DNA of 64,000 bases from Litoreibacter ascidiaceicola (lineage in GTDB: Bacteria > Pseudomonadota > Alphaproteobacteria > Rhodobacterales > Rhodobacteraceae). The notes beneath the pieces were generated by a model, which worked only from the letters and a program-made list of their open reading frames with translations, had not been told where the DNA came from and did no database searches. This document shows, piece by piece, positions 9,428-19,753 of this stretch (position 1 is the stretch's first letter; each line of letters starts with the position of its first letter). Location: contig NZ_FQUV01000004.1 of NCBI RefSeq assembly GCF_900129235.1, positions 1-64,000 on the forward strand. Reading direction: 5' to 3'. The position numbers were made by a program, and so were the translations under genes.

Positions 9428-11668
9428 ATGGGTAAAGCACGTACAATCGCACGGCGTTCATTTCTGGTAGGCTCTGTCGCGCTGGCAGGTGGTGTCGCTT
9501 TCGGCACCTATGTGGTGCGCAAGCCGCACGATAATCCGTTGGCTGATCAGCTTGCGAATGGTGAAGCGACGTTTAACCCGTGGGTTTTGGTCAGCAGCGA
9601 AGCAGTTACCCTGATCGTGCCGCACGCAGATACTGGGCAGGGGGTGGCGTCCATGCAGGCGGCCCTCATCGCGGAGGAGCTGGATATCGAGTTTGGTCAA
9701 TTCCAGATCAGTTTTGGCCAACCAAGCGCGGCTTACTACAACACGGCGATGGCGAGTGAAGCCGTGCCGTTCATGTCGACTGACAAGAGTTTCGCAGCGG
9801 AGACGATGCGTTCGGTCATGGGCGCTGCCATCAAGGTGCTTGGCGCGCAGGTAACTGGTGGCTCCAGCTCAACACCTGACAGCTTCGACAAGCTGCGCGC
9901 GGCGGGTGCGTCCGCACGTGAGACGCTGAAACTGGCCGCTTCGCAAAAATCTGGCGTTCCGGTCTCGGAACTGAACACGAGCAACGGCGCGGTCCAGCTT
10001 CCCGACGGAAGCGAGCTGACATACACAACCCTCGCGGCGGATGCCGCAAAACTTGAGCCCGTCACGGACGTACCTTTGCGCGATCCAAGCAGGTGGCGAT
10101 TGGTTGGCCAAGACATGAAGCGATTGGACGTTGTTGCCAAGTCGACTGGCACAATGGACTACGGCATCGACATGTATCTCGACGGGATGCTCAACGGCAC
10201 GGTGCGGATGAACCCGCGCAAAGGCGCTCCGCTGAACGGCTATGATGCAACTGCTGCTGAAGCTATGAAGGGGGTTCGCAAAGTGCTGCCGATCACCAAT
10301 GGCGTTGCGGTGTTGGCTGACAATACATGGACGGCCTTTCAAGCCGCAGACGCAATCGACTACGACTGGGCACCTGCGGCCTATCCAGCGGAACAGGATG
10401 CGCATTGGGACGAGATTGCGGCGTCATTTGTTGACGACCGGCTCGACTCCGAGTGGCGCAACGATGGGCACGTCGATGTCGCGTTAGAAGGTGCGGAAAC
10501 GCTTGAGATGGAATATCGCGCGCCCTATGTCGCGCACCAGCCCATGGAACCGATCAGCGCAGTCGCACAGGTTACCGACGATCGTGTGGATGTTTGGGCA
10601 ACGCACCAGATGCCGCGCTTTGCTGTCGACAAGATCGCGGCGATTACAGGTCACAATCCTGCGCAGATTTATTTTCACAACCAATATGGTGGCGGCAGCT
10701 TCGGGCACCGTCTGGAGTTTGAAAACATCACTGCGACGGTGGAAGCTGCCAATCAGATGCGCGGAACGCCGATCAAGATCATCTTTAGCCGCGAAGAAGA
10801 TTTTGCGCAGGATTTCACCCGCCAGATCGGCATGAGCCGCTCCAAAGGGGCCGTGAAGGACGGCAAGGTGATCGCACATGATTTGCAGATTGCGACAGTG
10901 TCATCGTCACGTTCCCAGATGGGGCGACTTGGGCAATCATTGCCCGGTCCTGATAGCCAGATCGTTGCAGGCGCATGGGAGCAGCCCTATGCGATCCCGA
11001 ACTTCAGGGTGCGGGCTTATGCAGTGCCGGAACTCGCTCCGACCTCGTCTTGGCGTTCGGTTGGAGCTTCGAGTGGCGGGTTCTTCTCGGACTGCGCGCT
11101 GGACGAGTTGATCCACGCTGCGGGCGCCGACCCGCTTGAAGAACGGCTTCGCTTGATGAACCACGACGTGTCGCGGAAAGTCTTGGAAACCGTGGGGGAG
11201 ATGTCCAACTGGGGCGGTGCCCTCGGCCCCAATCGCGGGCGTGGTGTCGCGTTTGTATTATCTTTTGGTGTGCCGGTCGCGGAGGTCGTTGAAGTGACGA
11301 ATTCGGATAGCGGGATCAAGATCGACAAGGTCTGGGTCGCCGCCGATGTGGGCCGCGTGGTAGACCCGATCAACTTTGACAACCTGATGAAGGGGGGCGT
11401 GATCTGGGGCCTCGGACACGCGATAAACAGCGAGATTACGTATTCGGACGGCATGGCGGAGCAGTCAAATTTCTACACCCACGAGGGGATGCGCCTGAAT
11501 CAATGCCCTGAAATCTTTGTGAAAGGGCTGGAGAACGGAAGTGCTGTCAAAGGGATCGGGGAACCGCCGGTACCTCCTGCGGCGCCAGCTTTGGCGAACG
11601 CGATTTTTGCCGCGACGGGGCAACGCATTCGGGAGATGCCGTTCAACAAGCACATTGATTTCGTGTAA
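9428..11668 (+). CDS. iorB: Molybdopterin-binding large subunit of IorB-type aldehyde/N-heterocycle oxidoreductase
   Basis: 746 residues from ATG 9428 (GGAGGG upstream); a longer frame to 9320 only overlaps iorA. The start carries a twin-arginine signal ([15 protein letters not shown]), so the folded cofactor-bearing enzyme should be exported, carrying the signal-less small subunit with it. The body is an aldehyde-oxidase/xanthine-dehydrogenase molybdopterin domain with [12 protein letters not shown], the YGGGSFGHR block and the C-terminal [18 protein letters not shown], whose glutamate is the catalytic base position in this family. The substrate cannot be told. No maturation chaperone or cytochrome acceptor is adjacent. 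Confidence 0.88.
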   Translation: MGKARTIARRSFLVGSVALAGGVAFGTYVVRKPHDNPLADQLANGEATFNPWVLVSSEAVTLIVPHADTGQGVASMQAALIAEELDIEFGQFQISFGQPSAAYYNTAMASEAVPFMSTDKSFAAETMRSVMGAAIKVLGAQVTGGSSSTPDSFDKLRAAGASARETLKLAASQKSGVPVSELNTSNGAVQLPDGSELTYTTLAADAAKLEPVTDVPLRDPSRWRLVGQDMKRLDVVAKSTGTMDYGIDMYLDGMLNGTVRMNPRKGAPLNGYDATAAEAMKGVRKVLPITNGVAVLADNTWTAFQAADAIDYDWAPAAYPAEQDAHWDEIAASFVDDRLDSEWRNDGHVDVALEGAETLEMEYRAPYVAHQPMEPISAVAQVTDDRVDVWATHQMPRFAVDKIAAITGHNPAQIYFHNQYGGGSFGHRLEFENITATVEAANQMRGTPIKIIFSREEDFAQDFTRQIGMSRSKGAVKDGKVIAHDLQIATVSSSRSQMGRLGQSLPGPDSQIVAGAWEQPYAIPNFRVRAYAVPELAPTSSWRSVGASSGGFFSDCALDELIHAAGADPLEERLRLMNHDVSRKVLETVGEMSNWGGALGPNRGRGVAFVLSFGVPVAEVVEVTNSDSGIKIDKVWVAADVGRVVDPINFDNLMKGGVIWGLGHAINSEITYSDGMAEQSNFYTHEGMRLNQCPEIFVKGLENGSAVKGIGEPPVPPAAPALANAIFAATGQRIREMPFNKHIDFV

Positions 11669-11708
11669 CGTCAGGGCCCGGTTTCATTCAGAAGCCTAAA
11701 ACCTGCCA

Positions 11709-13028
11709 TCACAGAACGCGGTCTATCGCTATCTGAAGTTTGCTGACGATCTCGTCAATGTGCGCCTCTTCCATGATGAATGGCGGGGCGAGCAGGATGT
11801 GATCGCCATTTCTGCCGTCGATCGTCCCTCCCATCGGGTAGCAGATTAGGCCCGCCTCGAAGCATTCCTTCTTTAACGCTTTATGAACCGCCCGCTCCGG
11901 TGCGAACGGCGTTTTGGAACTGCGGTCTTCGACGAACTCCAACGCTCTGAACAGCCCGCGCCCACGAATGTCGCCAATGTTTGGATGTTGCCCGAAGGCA
12001 TTTTGCAGCGCGTCGTTTAGTTTTTCACCCACCATCGCGCAACGCTTGACGAGGCCGCCATCTGTCAACTTCGTCAGCACGGCCAAGGCCGCTGCGCTCG
12101 CGACCGGATGGCCGATATATGTGTGCCCGTGTTGGAAAAATCCGCTGCCATTCTCGATGGCTTTGTAAATCGCCGCGGAACAGAGCATCGCCCCAATCGG
12201 TTGATAGCCAGCGCCGAGGCCTTTGGCGATTGCGACAATGTCCGGGACGACGTCGTCTTGTTCGCTTGCGAACAGCGTTCCTGTTCTGCCCATCCCGCAC
12301 ATCACTTCGTCCAGGATCAACAGGACGCCGTATCGGTCACAAATCTCGCGGATGCGCTTGAAGTAGCCTTGCACCGCAGGGACCGCTCCCGCTGTAGCAC
12401 CCACAACTGGTTCGGCGACGAAGGCGATTACGCTGTCTTCACCAAGCCGTTGAATTTCGGCCTCCAGTTCGTTCGCGACACGAAGCCCGTAGTCCAAGGT
12501 CGTCTCCTCAGCGCGTTTCCCGCGATACTCGAAACAGGGCGAAATATGCGTCGTTTCTACCAGCATCGGAGCAAACGGCGCGCGCCGCCATTCATTGCCT
12601 CCAGTCGCAAGCGCGCCAAGTGTATTGCCGTGATAGCTTTGCTTGCGCGCAATGATGTGCCGACGCTGCGGCTGGTCAATTTCGACGAAGTACTGCCGCG
12701 CTAGCTTCAACGCGGCTTCCATTGCCTCGGACCCACCCGAGACAAGGTAGACGCGGTCTATCCCTTCCGGGGCATGTGCGATCAGTTTGTCAGCTAACTG
12801 CTCGGCGGGATCGGAGGTGAAGAAGCTTGTGTGTGCGAAAGCAATAGAATCGAGCTGTGTTTTGATGGCCACCGTCACGTCCGTGTCGCCATGTCCCAAA
12901 CAAGATACTGCAGCCCCCCCTGAGCCATCAAAATATGCCTTACCGCTTTGATCGTAGAGGTAAACGCCCTCTCCACGCGCAACAACGGGAAGGTTGGATT
13001 TGGTATGGCGCGGAAAAATGTGTGACAC
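11709..13028 (-). CDS. Class-III pyridoxal-phosphate aminotransferase
   Basis: 439 residues from a GTG start at 13028 (protein start VSHIFPRHTK). AGGA lies seven bases upstream and the family begins here; an ATG start at 13112 would add 28 unconserved residues. Motifs: SGGSEAMEAALKLARQY, SYHGNT, the aspartate region LILDEVMCGMGRTG, and cofactor lysine K269 in AIAKGLGAGYQP. The family transfers amino groups from amines or omega-amino acids to keto acids. The amine cannot be named. It stands alone, convergent with iorB. Confidence 0.85.
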   Translation of the reverse strand: MSHIFPRHTKSNLPVVARGEGVYLYDQSGKAYFDGSGGAAVSCLGHGDTDVTVAIKTQLDSIAFAHTSFFTSDPAEQLADKLIAHAPEGIDRVYLVSGGSEAMEAALKLARQYFVEIDQPQRRHIIARKQSYHGNTLGALATGGNEWRRAPFAPMLVETTHISPCFEYRGKRAEETTLDYGLRVANELEAEIQRLGEDSVIAFVAEPVVGATAGAVPAVQGYFKRIREICDRYGVLLILDEVMCGMGRTGTLFASEQDDVVPDIVAIAKGLGAGYQPIGAMLCSAAIYKAIENGSGFFQHGHTYIGHPVASAAALAVLTKLTDGGLVKRCAMVGEKLNDALQNAFGQHPNIGDIRGRGLFRALEFVEDRSSKTPFAPERAVHKALKKECFEAGLICYPMGGTIDGRNGDHILLAPPFIMEEAHIDEIVSKLQIAIDRVL

Positions 13029-13439
13029 GTTTCGATCCTGAATTGTTGGTTGTCGACAATGATACATGAGAGCAGCCGGTTGAATAGTATCAGGATCGAA
13101 TGCGGTAATCATCGTGCCGAATTGGCCCTTTAAAAATTGGTAAATGAGCCTGCTGAGTTATTTGCGGTTTTGTCCGATACTCTCAGAACCCACCTGTGCA
13201 CTGCCTTGATTTCCGCGATGGCAAGCCCCATCGTGCGATCATAAAGCTGGCATTTCTTTTTATCTTATGCGTCGACTCTCGTCTTCGTAGAGACCATGAT
13301 CGGGATGTTGGCCAGCCGTGGGGGATGCCTGCGCACGCTAGAAACGTGGAAGCCGAAGGCCGAAACTGAACACAAACCGAGGTATGGGGCCTTCAAGGTA
13401 CCCGACCCGAGACGAAACATCAAAAAGAGGAGACTATTG
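13029..13439. other. Intergenic stretch upstream of the TAXI-TRAP operon
   Basis: About 410 bases without a supported gene. It must hold promoters for the divergent aminotransferase and TAXI-TRAP genes, but I see no clear boxes. A six-base-pair inverted repeat CGATGG (13216-13221)/CCATCG (13228-13233) is the only notable structure. Open frames here lack ribosome binding sites. Confidence 0.4.
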
Positions 13440-14408
13440 ATGTCAATTAACCTGAAACTGTCCGTCGCAGGCTTCGCTGTTGGGGCCATGATGGCACCAG
13501 CTGCCTTCGCCGAAGAGTTTATCACCATCGGCACCGGTGGCGTAACTGGCGTTTACTATCCGACCGGTGGCGCGATTTGCCGTCTGGTGAACAAAGGCCG
13601 CAAAGAGCACGGCATTCGTTGCTCGGTCGAATCCACTGGTGGTTCGGTTTACAACATCAACACCATTCGCGAAGGTGAATTGGAGTTCGGTGTGGCGCAG
13701 TCCGACTGGCAGTACCACGCCTATAACGGGACGTCGAAATTCGAAGACGCTGGGGCGTTTGAAGGTCTGCGCGCCGTGTTTTCCGTGCACCCGGAGCCGT
13801 TCACCGTCGTCGCCCGTGCCGATTCAGGCATCACAAACTTCGATGACCTGAAGGGCAAGCGCGTCAATATCGGTAACCCGGGATCAGGTGCACGTGGCAC
13901 GATGGAAGTTCTGATGGCAGCCAAAGGTTGGACCACGGATGACTTTACACTGGCGTCCGAGCTGAAGCCTGCCGAGCAATCCGCAGCGCTGTGTGACAAT
14001 CAGATCGACGCGATGGTATTCACCGTTGGTCACCCGTCTGGCACGATCCAGGAGGCAACCACAGCATGTGACTCCGTGCTTGTGACTGTGGATGGCGAAG
14101 CCGTCGACAAATTGATCAGCGAGAACTCGTTCTACCGGACAGCTACCGTTCCTGGTGGAATGTATCGCGGCAATGACAGCGACGTTGGCACGTTCGGTGT
14201 GGGGGCTACCTTTGTGACCTCGACTGCGGTGTCTGACGATGCGGTCTATGCCGTCGTCAGCGCTGTGTTCGAAAACTTCGAAGACTTCAAAAAGCTGCAC
14301 CCTGCTTTCGCAAATCTCGACCCTAAAGAGATGGCGACCGCTGGTCTGTCGGCTCCGCTGCATCCTGGTGCTGCGAAATACTACAAAGAAAAAGGTTTGA
14401 TCGAGTAA
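13440..14408 (+). CDS. TAXI-family TRAP transporter solute-binding protein
   Basis: 322 residues from ATG 13440, with AGAGGAG upstream; an upstream in-frame start is ignored because it would bury the signal peptide. Residues 1-24 are a Sec signal peptide ([12 protein letters not shown]). The mature part begins [25 protein letters not shown], the signature of TAXI proteins, which bind acidic solutes such as dicarboxylates or amino acids. It feeds the fused permease downstream. A stable hairpin separates the two genes. Confidence 0.93.
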   Translation: MSINLKLSVAGFAVGAMMAPAAFAEEFITIGTGGVTGVYYPTGGAICRLVNKGRKEHGIRCSVESTGGSVYNINTIREGELEFGVAQSDWQYHAYNGTSKFEDAGAFEGLRAVFSVHPEPFTVVARADSGITNFDDLKGKRVNIGNPGSGARGTMEVLMAAKGWTTDDFTLASELKPAEQSAALCDNQIDAMVFTVGHPSGTIQEATTACDSVLVTVDGEAVDKLISENSFYRTATVPGGMYRGNDSDVGTFGVGATFVTSTAVSDDAVYAVVSAVFENFEDFKKLHPAFANLDPKEMATAGLSAPLHPGAAKYYKEKGLIE

Positions 14409-14421
14409 GATCATAGCTTTC

Positions 14422-14446
14422 GGGAGTGGGCGGAAACGCCCCTCCC
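14422..14446 (+). other. Intercistronic stem-loop between TAXI protein and permease genes
   Basis: GGGAG-T-GGGCG pairs with CGCCC-CTCCC around the tetraloop GAAA: ten base pairs with one bulged base. No T-run follows, so it is more likely a 3'-end stabiliser or attenuator that leaves more binding-protein mRNA than permease mRNA. Confidence 0.6.
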
Positions 14447-14505
14447 ACACCACCTCACCAGACAAAAAACACTGATAAAATTCAGGCTTTCCGACCGGGG
14501 GATTT

Positions 14506-17115
14506 ATGACAGATAATCAATCAGAAAACCGCGCCTTGAGCGAGGAAGAGCTACAAGATCTCGTAGCCTCATCCGACGCCGGCGCGCGCGACCCGGCGGG
14601 GGGCGTTGGTACGCTGCTCGCGGTTGTTGCCGTGGTATGGTCCCTATTTCAGGTTCTGCTGGCTTCACCTTTGGCGAACTATATTTTGCCGGGCGACATC
14701 ATCAATAATTCCCGACAGGTGCATCTGGCCTTTGCCGTGTTCCTTGCCTTCATGGCGTATCCTGCCTTCAAATCCAGCCCGCGCCACTACATTCCAATCG
14801 CGGATTGGGTACTTGGCTTGGTCGGCGCGTTCATCGCGATGTACGGGTTTTTCTTCTACCAGAAGATCGTCGACGCAGGTGGTCTGGCCGACGACATGGA
14901 CAAGTGGTTCGCGCTCGCCGGTCTGCTGATCCTGTTCGAGGGTGCCCGCCGCGCGCTTGGCCCCGCGATGGCAATCATCGCCACGATTTTCTTGGCTTAC
15001 GTGTTCTTCGGGTCCTCTGATCTGGTGCCGGATGTGATCCGCTGGAAAGGGGCGTCGTTAAAGAAAGCCATGAGCCATATGTGGATCACGTCAGAAGGTG
15101 TGTTCGGCATCGCCTTGGGGGTATCCACCAAGTTCGTTTTCCTCTTCGTGCTGTTCGGTGCGTTGCTAGATAAGGCAGGTGCTGGCAACTATTTCATCAA
15201 AATGGCGTTCGGCGCGTTGGGCCACCTGAAAGGCGGGCCTGCAAAGGCCGCTGTTGTCGGCTCCGCTGCAACAGGCCTGATCTCAGGCTCTTCCATCGCT
15301 AACGTCGTGACCACAGGCACGTTTACCATTCCGCTGATGAAACGTGTGGGCTTCTCGTCCGAGAAGGCTGGCGCCGTTGAAGTGGCAAGTTCCGTCAATG
15401 GGCAGATCATGCCGCCGGTCATGGGGGCTGCGGCCTTCTTGATGGTGGAATATGTGGGCATATCCTATGTCGAAGTGATCACGCACGCCTTCCTGCCCGC
15501 GACGATTTCCTACATCGCGCTGGTCTATATTGTTCATCTTGAAGCGGTGAAGAGCAACATGCCGGTTCTTGGCAACCGCGTGGTCTCGATGGGGAAAACT
15601 ATCGGGGGCATGATGGCGTTTTTCCTTGGCTTTGCGGGGCTGTGTTACGGGGTTCAATACCCGGTAGGCTGGATCGTCTCGGCGGTGCCGAATGCCTCTG
15701 CGACAGTCATGTCGCTGCTGATCTTCGCAGCCTATGCCGGCCTGTTGTGGCTTGCGTCGAGCGTTCCTGATCTGGAGCCGGACGACCCCAACGCTGAGGA
15801 AGTTGAACTGCCTGTCGTGGGTGAAATCTACAAATCCGGCCTCTACTACCTTCTGCCGATCATTGTGTTGGTCTACTTCCTGATGATCGAACAAAAATCC
15901 CCCGGCCTGTCGGCCTTCTGGGCGACTATGCTGCTTTTCGTGATCTTGCTGACACAGCGTCCCTTGAAGGCAATCTTCCGTGGAGAAAGCGACACTGCCA
16001 ACGCCATCAAGGCGGGGGTAGCCGACCTGATCCAAGGGCTGATCGACGGCGCACGCAACATGATTGGTATCGGTCTTGCGACCGCAACCGCTGGTGTGAT
16101 CGTCGGCACTGTGACCCTAACGGGCGTGGGGCAGGTGATGGCTGATCTGGTCGAGTTCCTGTCCGGCGGCAATCTTATCTTGATGCTGGTGATGGTCGGG
16201 CTTTTGTCGTTGATCCTTGGCATGGGCCTTCCGACGACAGCCAACTACATCGTGGTGTCTTCGCTCATGGCGGGCGTTGTGGTGGAGTTGGGGGCGCAGT
16301 CGGGTCTGATCGTACCGTTGATCGCCGTGCACCTGTTCGTGTTCTACTTCGGCATCATGGCCGATGTGACGCCGCCCGTTGGCTTGGCAAGTTTTGCCGC
16401 TGCCGCCGTTTCGGGTGGGGACGCGATCAAGACCGGCTTCGTGGCGTTCTTCTACAGCTTGCGCACCGTGGCATTGCCGTTCGTGTTCATTTTCAACACT
16501 GACCTGTTGTTGATTGATGTGACATGGATGCAGGGGATACTGGTCTTCATGACGGCCTCGATTGCGATCCTCGTGTTCACGGCGGGCACTATGGGCTGGT
16601 TCCTGACCAAAAGCCGAATTTATGAAAGTGTCGCTTTGGTCGCCATCGCGTTCGCGCTTTTCCGACCGGACTTCGTGATGGACCGCATCCAGCCGCCATT
16701 CCAGATTGTCGAGCCTTCAGGCTTTGCATCAGCGGTGGGCAACGCAAGTGACGGGCAAGAGTTGCGTATCGTTGTGTCTGGTCCGGACTTTGATACTGGC
16801 GAGGCAAAGGAGACGACCCTCGTCATGCCGATCAAAGGTGATGGCACCGGTGAAGATCGTTTGAACGAGTTTGGCGTGATGCTATTGGATGAGGACGGCG
16901 TGGTGAAAATGGAAGAGCCGCTGTTTGGCACTCCGTTCTCCGACACGATGAGCAGTTTTGATTTTTACGCGGATACCCCCGTTCAAATCGCGACGGTTCA
17001 GGCACCGTCTGATCAAATGGCGAAGGAGTGGGTTTTCATTCCCGCCTTGATCCTTTTGGCTTTGGTAGCGCTTATGCAGCGCGCCCGCATCTCTCGGGAA
17101 GGAATTCCAGCATGA
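14506..17115 (+). CDS. TRAP transporter fused permease (DctQM type, TAXI-linked)
   Basis: 869 residues. The small-subunit helices at the N terminus are fused to the 12-helix DctM-like domain. Signature blocks include SSIANVVTTGTFTIPLMKR, GQIMPPVMGAAAFLM and LGMGLPTTANYIV, and ADVTPPVGLASFAAAA near the end of the channel domain. A C-terminal extension of about 150 residues, partly soluble, is usual in TAXI permeases. GGGGG precedes the ATG. It imports the ligand of the upstream binding protein using a sodium gradient (family knowledge). The stop overlaps the UspA start. Confidence 0.93.
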   Translation: MTDNQSENRALSEEELQDLVASSDAGARDPAGGVGTLLAVVAVVWSLFQVLLASPLANYILPGDIINNSRQVHLAFAVFLAFMAYPAFKSSPRHYIPIADWVLGLVGAFIAMYGFFFYQKIVDAGGLADDMDKWFALAGLLILFEGARRALGPAMAIIATIFLAYVFFGSSDLVPDVIRWKGASLKKAMSHMWITSEGVFGIALGVSTKFVFLFVLFGALLDKAGAGNYFIKMAFGALGHLKGGPAKAAVVGSAATGLISGSSIANVVTTGTFTIPLMKRVGFSSEKAGAVEVASSVNGQIMPPVMGAAAFLMVEYVGISYVEVITHAFLPATISYIALVYIVHLEAVKSNMPVLGNRVVSMGKTIGGMMAFFLGFAGLCYGVQYPVGWIVSAVPNASATVMSLLIFAAYAGLLWLASSVPDLEPDDPNAEEVELPVVGEIYKSGLYYLLPIIVLVYFLMIEQKSPGLSAFWATMLLFVILLTQRPLKAIFRGESDTANAIKAGVADLIQGLIDGARNMIGIGLATATAGVIVGTVTLTGVGQVMADLVEFLSGGNLILMLVMVGLLSLILGMGLPTTANYIVVSSLMAGVVVELGAQSGLIVPLIAVHLFVFYFGIMADVTPPVGLASFAAAAVSGGDAIKTGFVAFFYSLRTVALPFVFIFNTDLLLIDVTWMQGILVFMTASIAILVFTAGTMGWFLTKSRIYESVALVAIAFALFRPDFVMDRIQPPFQIVEPSGFASAVGNASDGQELRIVVSGPDFDTGEAKETTLVMPIKGDGTGEDRLNEFGVMLLDEDGVVKMEEPLFGTPFSDTMSSFDFYADTPVQIATVQAPSDQMAKEWVFIPALILLALVALMQRARISREGIPA

Positions 17116-17543
17116 CAAACCCTGTCTTATGCGCGGTAGATATCAGTAACGGTCAAGACGACCTCAAGACGATCCAAACGGCTGCCCGAATGGCGGCGCT
17201 GGATGAGGCACAGCTTGACGTGATTGCGGTCGTTCCGGATTTCGGAATGAGTACGGTCGGCAGCTTCTTCAACAAGGACCATCATGACAAAATGGTGGCC
17301 GAGGCCAAACTGCATCTTAATGAGTTGGTCAGCGCAGCTCTCGATCCGGATCAGAATGCGAAAGTCCGTCATGTCGTGGCCACGGGGCGCGCCTATGAGG
17401 AAGTCCTAAAGCTTGCGAAAAAAGCACAGCCGTCTCTCATCGTCGTTGGTGCCAGCAAAGCAGACTTTGCAGACTACTTGCTTGGGCCAAATGCGGCACG
17501 CATTGTCAGGCACGCCAATTGCTCGGTGTATGTCGTGCGGTAG
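17112..17543 (+). CDS. Universal stress protein (UspA family)
   Basis: 143 residues, one Usp domain: N-terminal NPVLCAVDISNGQDD and C-terminal IVVGASKADFADYLLGPNAARIV plus CSVYVVR, resembling the ATP-binding glycine motif with some changes. It starts inside the permease stop (ATGA overlap at 17112-17115), so it is translationally coupled to the transporter. A UspA protein in a TRAP operon is known from TeaD, which binds ATP and tunes TeaABC uptake; a similar role here is inference. A strong terminator follows. Confidence 0.9.
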   Translation: MTNPVLCAVDISNGQDDLKTIQTAARMAALDEAQLDVIAVVPDFGMSTVGSFFNKDHHDKMVAEAKLHLNELVSAALDPDQNAKVRHVVATGRAYEEVLKLAKKAQPSLIVVGASKADFADYLLGPNAARIVRHANCSVYVVR

Positions 17544-17569
17544 CGTAAAGACTTAGATGTAAAATCAAG

Positions 17570-17600
17570 AAAAGCCCGGCCATTTGGTCGGGCTTTTGCG
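17570..17600 (+). terminator. Rho-independent terminator of the TAXI-TRAP operon
   Basis: AAAAGCCCG (17570-17578) pairs with CGGGCTTTT (17589-17597). The stem can extend by G-T, C-G, C-G to leave the loop ATTT. A-run and T-run on the two sides make it work on either strand. Confidence 0.9.
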
Positions 17601-17694
17601 TTGACGCACAGAAGCTGCGCGCAGGTCAGTGTTGTGTGAATATTTGTGGAGGTGCAGGTTGGAGACAAGAATTTCTCAACGAACGGACCTCAAA

Positions 17695-18243
17695 ATGAAG
17701 ATACTAGCATTCGCGGCTTCCAACAGCCGGTCCTCAATCAACAAACGTCTCGTGACCCATGCCACTGAAGTATTCCAGAGCGATGTGGCCCCCCATGCGG
17801 AGATCGAAATCCTCGACCTCAATGACTTCGAGATACCGATCTATAGCGCCGACCGCGAAGCAGAGGGCGGCGTCCCAGAGTTGGCAAAACAGTTTCATGC
17901 AAAGATCGGGGCGGCAGATGCCCTTCTGATTTCATACGCTGAACACAACGGCCACTATACGGCGGTTTGGAAAAACCTGTTCGACTGGATGTCCCGGATC
18001 GACAAGAAAGTTTTTCAAGACAAACCCGCGGTCATAATGTCTGCATCCGCTGGTGGCGGCGGTGGTGCGAACGTAATGGCTGCGGCAAAAGAGTCGGCTG
18101 GCTTTTTTGGTGCAGAGATCAAAGGCAGCTTTTCCGTCGGTCCCTTTGCTGAGAAATTTGATGCCGAGGCAGGTCGCTTGACCGACCCGGCGCTGAACCG
18201 CGCACTTTTACAGTCTCTGAGTGACTTGGACGCGTCGATTTAG
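17695..18243 (+). CDS. NADPH-dependent FMN reductase family protein
   Basis: 182 residues from ATG 17695; the longer frame from 17629 adds unconserved residues, and the ribosome site at either start is weak. A flavodoxin-like fold is indicated by MKILAFAASNSRSSINKRL, the ISYAEHNGHYTAVWKNLFDW loop and a glycine-rich SASAGGGGGANVM stretch. Members reduce FMN or quinones with NAD(P)H. It is monocistronic between a terminator and the convergent dctD. Confidence 0.85.
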   Translation: MKILAFAASNSRSSINKRLVTHATEVFQSDVAPHAEIEILDLNDFEIPIYSADREAEGGVPELAKQFHAKIGAADALLISYAEHNGHYTAVWKNLFDWMSRIDKKVFQDKPAVIMSASAGGGGGANVMAAAKESAGFFGAEIKGSFSVGPFAEKFDAEAGRLTDPALNRALLQSLSDLDASI

Positions 18244-18514
18244 AAAGTGTCGCGCGGTGGTTGAGTTTACCCGTCGCGCCGCCTCTCATCTCAACTGCTG
18301 GGCGTTAAAGGTGAAAAACGCCTCGCCGTCGACTACGCTGGAATTGATCAAGGCTTTTGCGGTGTCACTTGCCAGCCGGCCTTCCAATTGGTGCATCGCA
18401 TCTTCTTTGACATCGGGGAGGAAATTGGAACTCGCCGGAATGTAGATGCAACGCTGCCCAAATGCACCTTCTGGACTGGAATTTGCCAACGGACCTTCGG
18501 AATGTCGTTTCGGC

Positions 18515-19753
18515 TCAGGATTGTGGGCTACGGAAATCTTTCGCGCGTAGGTCGTGTTTTGCGAGTTTGTCGTAGAGGGTCTTCCGCGGAAGCTCCAACG
18601 CATCCGCAACGGCAGCAGATTTGCCACCAAAACGGCGCAACGTGTCGGTTAGAACGAGCTTCTCGAAAGCGTTCATTTGCTCGGCCAAACCAAGCTCGGC
18701 ACAGCTGTTGGCTTCAGTTTTTACATTCAAACCCAGAGCAAAACTGCGGGCGAAGTTGCGGAGTTCCGGAAGATTATCAGGCCAGTCGCGTGCGATTACC
18801 TGCGCATATAGGCTCTCTGGAATCTTGGGCATATCGCCATTCATACTGCGCACGGTCTGTCGGACCAGTGCTTCGAAAATAACTGCAAGGTCTTTTCGTC
18901 TTTGCGCGAGCGAGGGAACTTCGATCTGAAGCATGTCGAGCGCATAGAACAGATCGTCGCGGAGGCCCGCGTCGCGCAGTTTCTCAAGGGAATGTGGCGA
19001 AGACGCGATAACGCGCAAATCCGGGAACTGCTCCATAAGGTCCAACAAGGCGGTCTGTTGGACGGAGTTGGCTACATCAAGCGATTTGACAGACAGGTCC
19101 GTGGGTTGCGACGTCAGGTCGAGCGCCTTTAGAGCGTCCGCGCCAGTGTCCCGAAGTGACAGCGAGATGAACCGCTGCTTATCGGGCGCAAGCGCATGGA
19201 TAGTGTGGGCCGCTAGTCTTTTACCTGCTCCGGCGGGGCCGTGGAGGTAGATATGAACCGGCAGACTTGCCGCCTGACGCAAGGCCGCGCGCAGTCGTTC
19301 AACCGGCGATGACGTTCCTGGGAAGTTTGCCGCTGCGGCGTCACCGGCCTGCAACTTTCGCTCCATGTTGCGCGACCGCAGGACGAGATGGCGATGTTCC
19401 ATCGCGCGGTTTACGACTTCGACCAATTGTTCCGGTGGGCAAGGCTTTTGACGAAAGTCGTAGGCGCCTTCCGCCATGGCACGAACGGCCATCGGCACAT
19501 CCGCTTCACCGGTTAGCAGAACCACGGGCAGGTCTGGATCAATCTTGCGCGCATAGCTGAGAACGTCGAACCCGTCCTTTCCCGGCATCCGGATGTCGGA
19601 AAGGATTACACCCTCGAAGTCGCGCACGATATGAGACTTGGCCATCACAAAGCTAGAGGCCGCGATCACCGCGATGTCTTCCAGCTCAAAGCTTTGAGCC
19701 AGCGATTTACGTAAAGCAGAGTCGTCTTCAATGAGAAGCAATGTCGGGGTCAT
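18515..19753 (-). CDS. dctD: DctD-type response regulator lacking the GAFTGA loop
   Basis: 412 residues: receiver domain 1-120 (phospho-acceptor D53 in VILSDIRMPGKDG), AAA+ region about 145-330, and a C-terminal Fis-type helix-turn-helix (RFGGKSAAVADALELPRKTLYDKL). The AAA+ part keeps a Walker-A-like GPAGAGKR at 172-179 and the LRDDLFYAL and LAQRRKDL blocks. It has no GAFTGA and no recognisable GGTLFLDE Walker B, so it probably cannot drive sigma54 polymerase, as reported for NtrC of Rhodobacter capsulatus. It overlaps dctB by 26 bases and likely controls the divergent dctPQM. Confidence 0.9.
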   Translation of the reverse strand: MTPTLLLIEDDSALRKSLAQSFELEDIAVIAASSFVMAKSHIVRDFEGVILSDIRMPGKDGFDVLSYARKIDPDLPVVLLTGEADVPMAVRAMAEGAYDFRQKPCPPEQLVEVVNRAMEHRHLVLRSRNMERKLQAGDAAAANFPGTSSPVERLRAALRQAASLPVHIYLHGPAGAGKRLAAHTIHALAPDKQRFISLSLRDTGADALKALDLTSQPTDLSVKSLDVANSVQQTALLDLMEQFPDLRVIASSPHSLEKLRDAGLRDDLFYALDMLQIEVPSLAQRRKDLAVIFEALVRQTVRSMNGDMPKIPESLYAQVIARDWPDNLPELRNFARSFALGLNVKTEANSCAELGLAEQMNAFEKLVLTDTLRRFGGKSAAVADALELPRKTLYDKLAKHDLRAKDFRSPQS

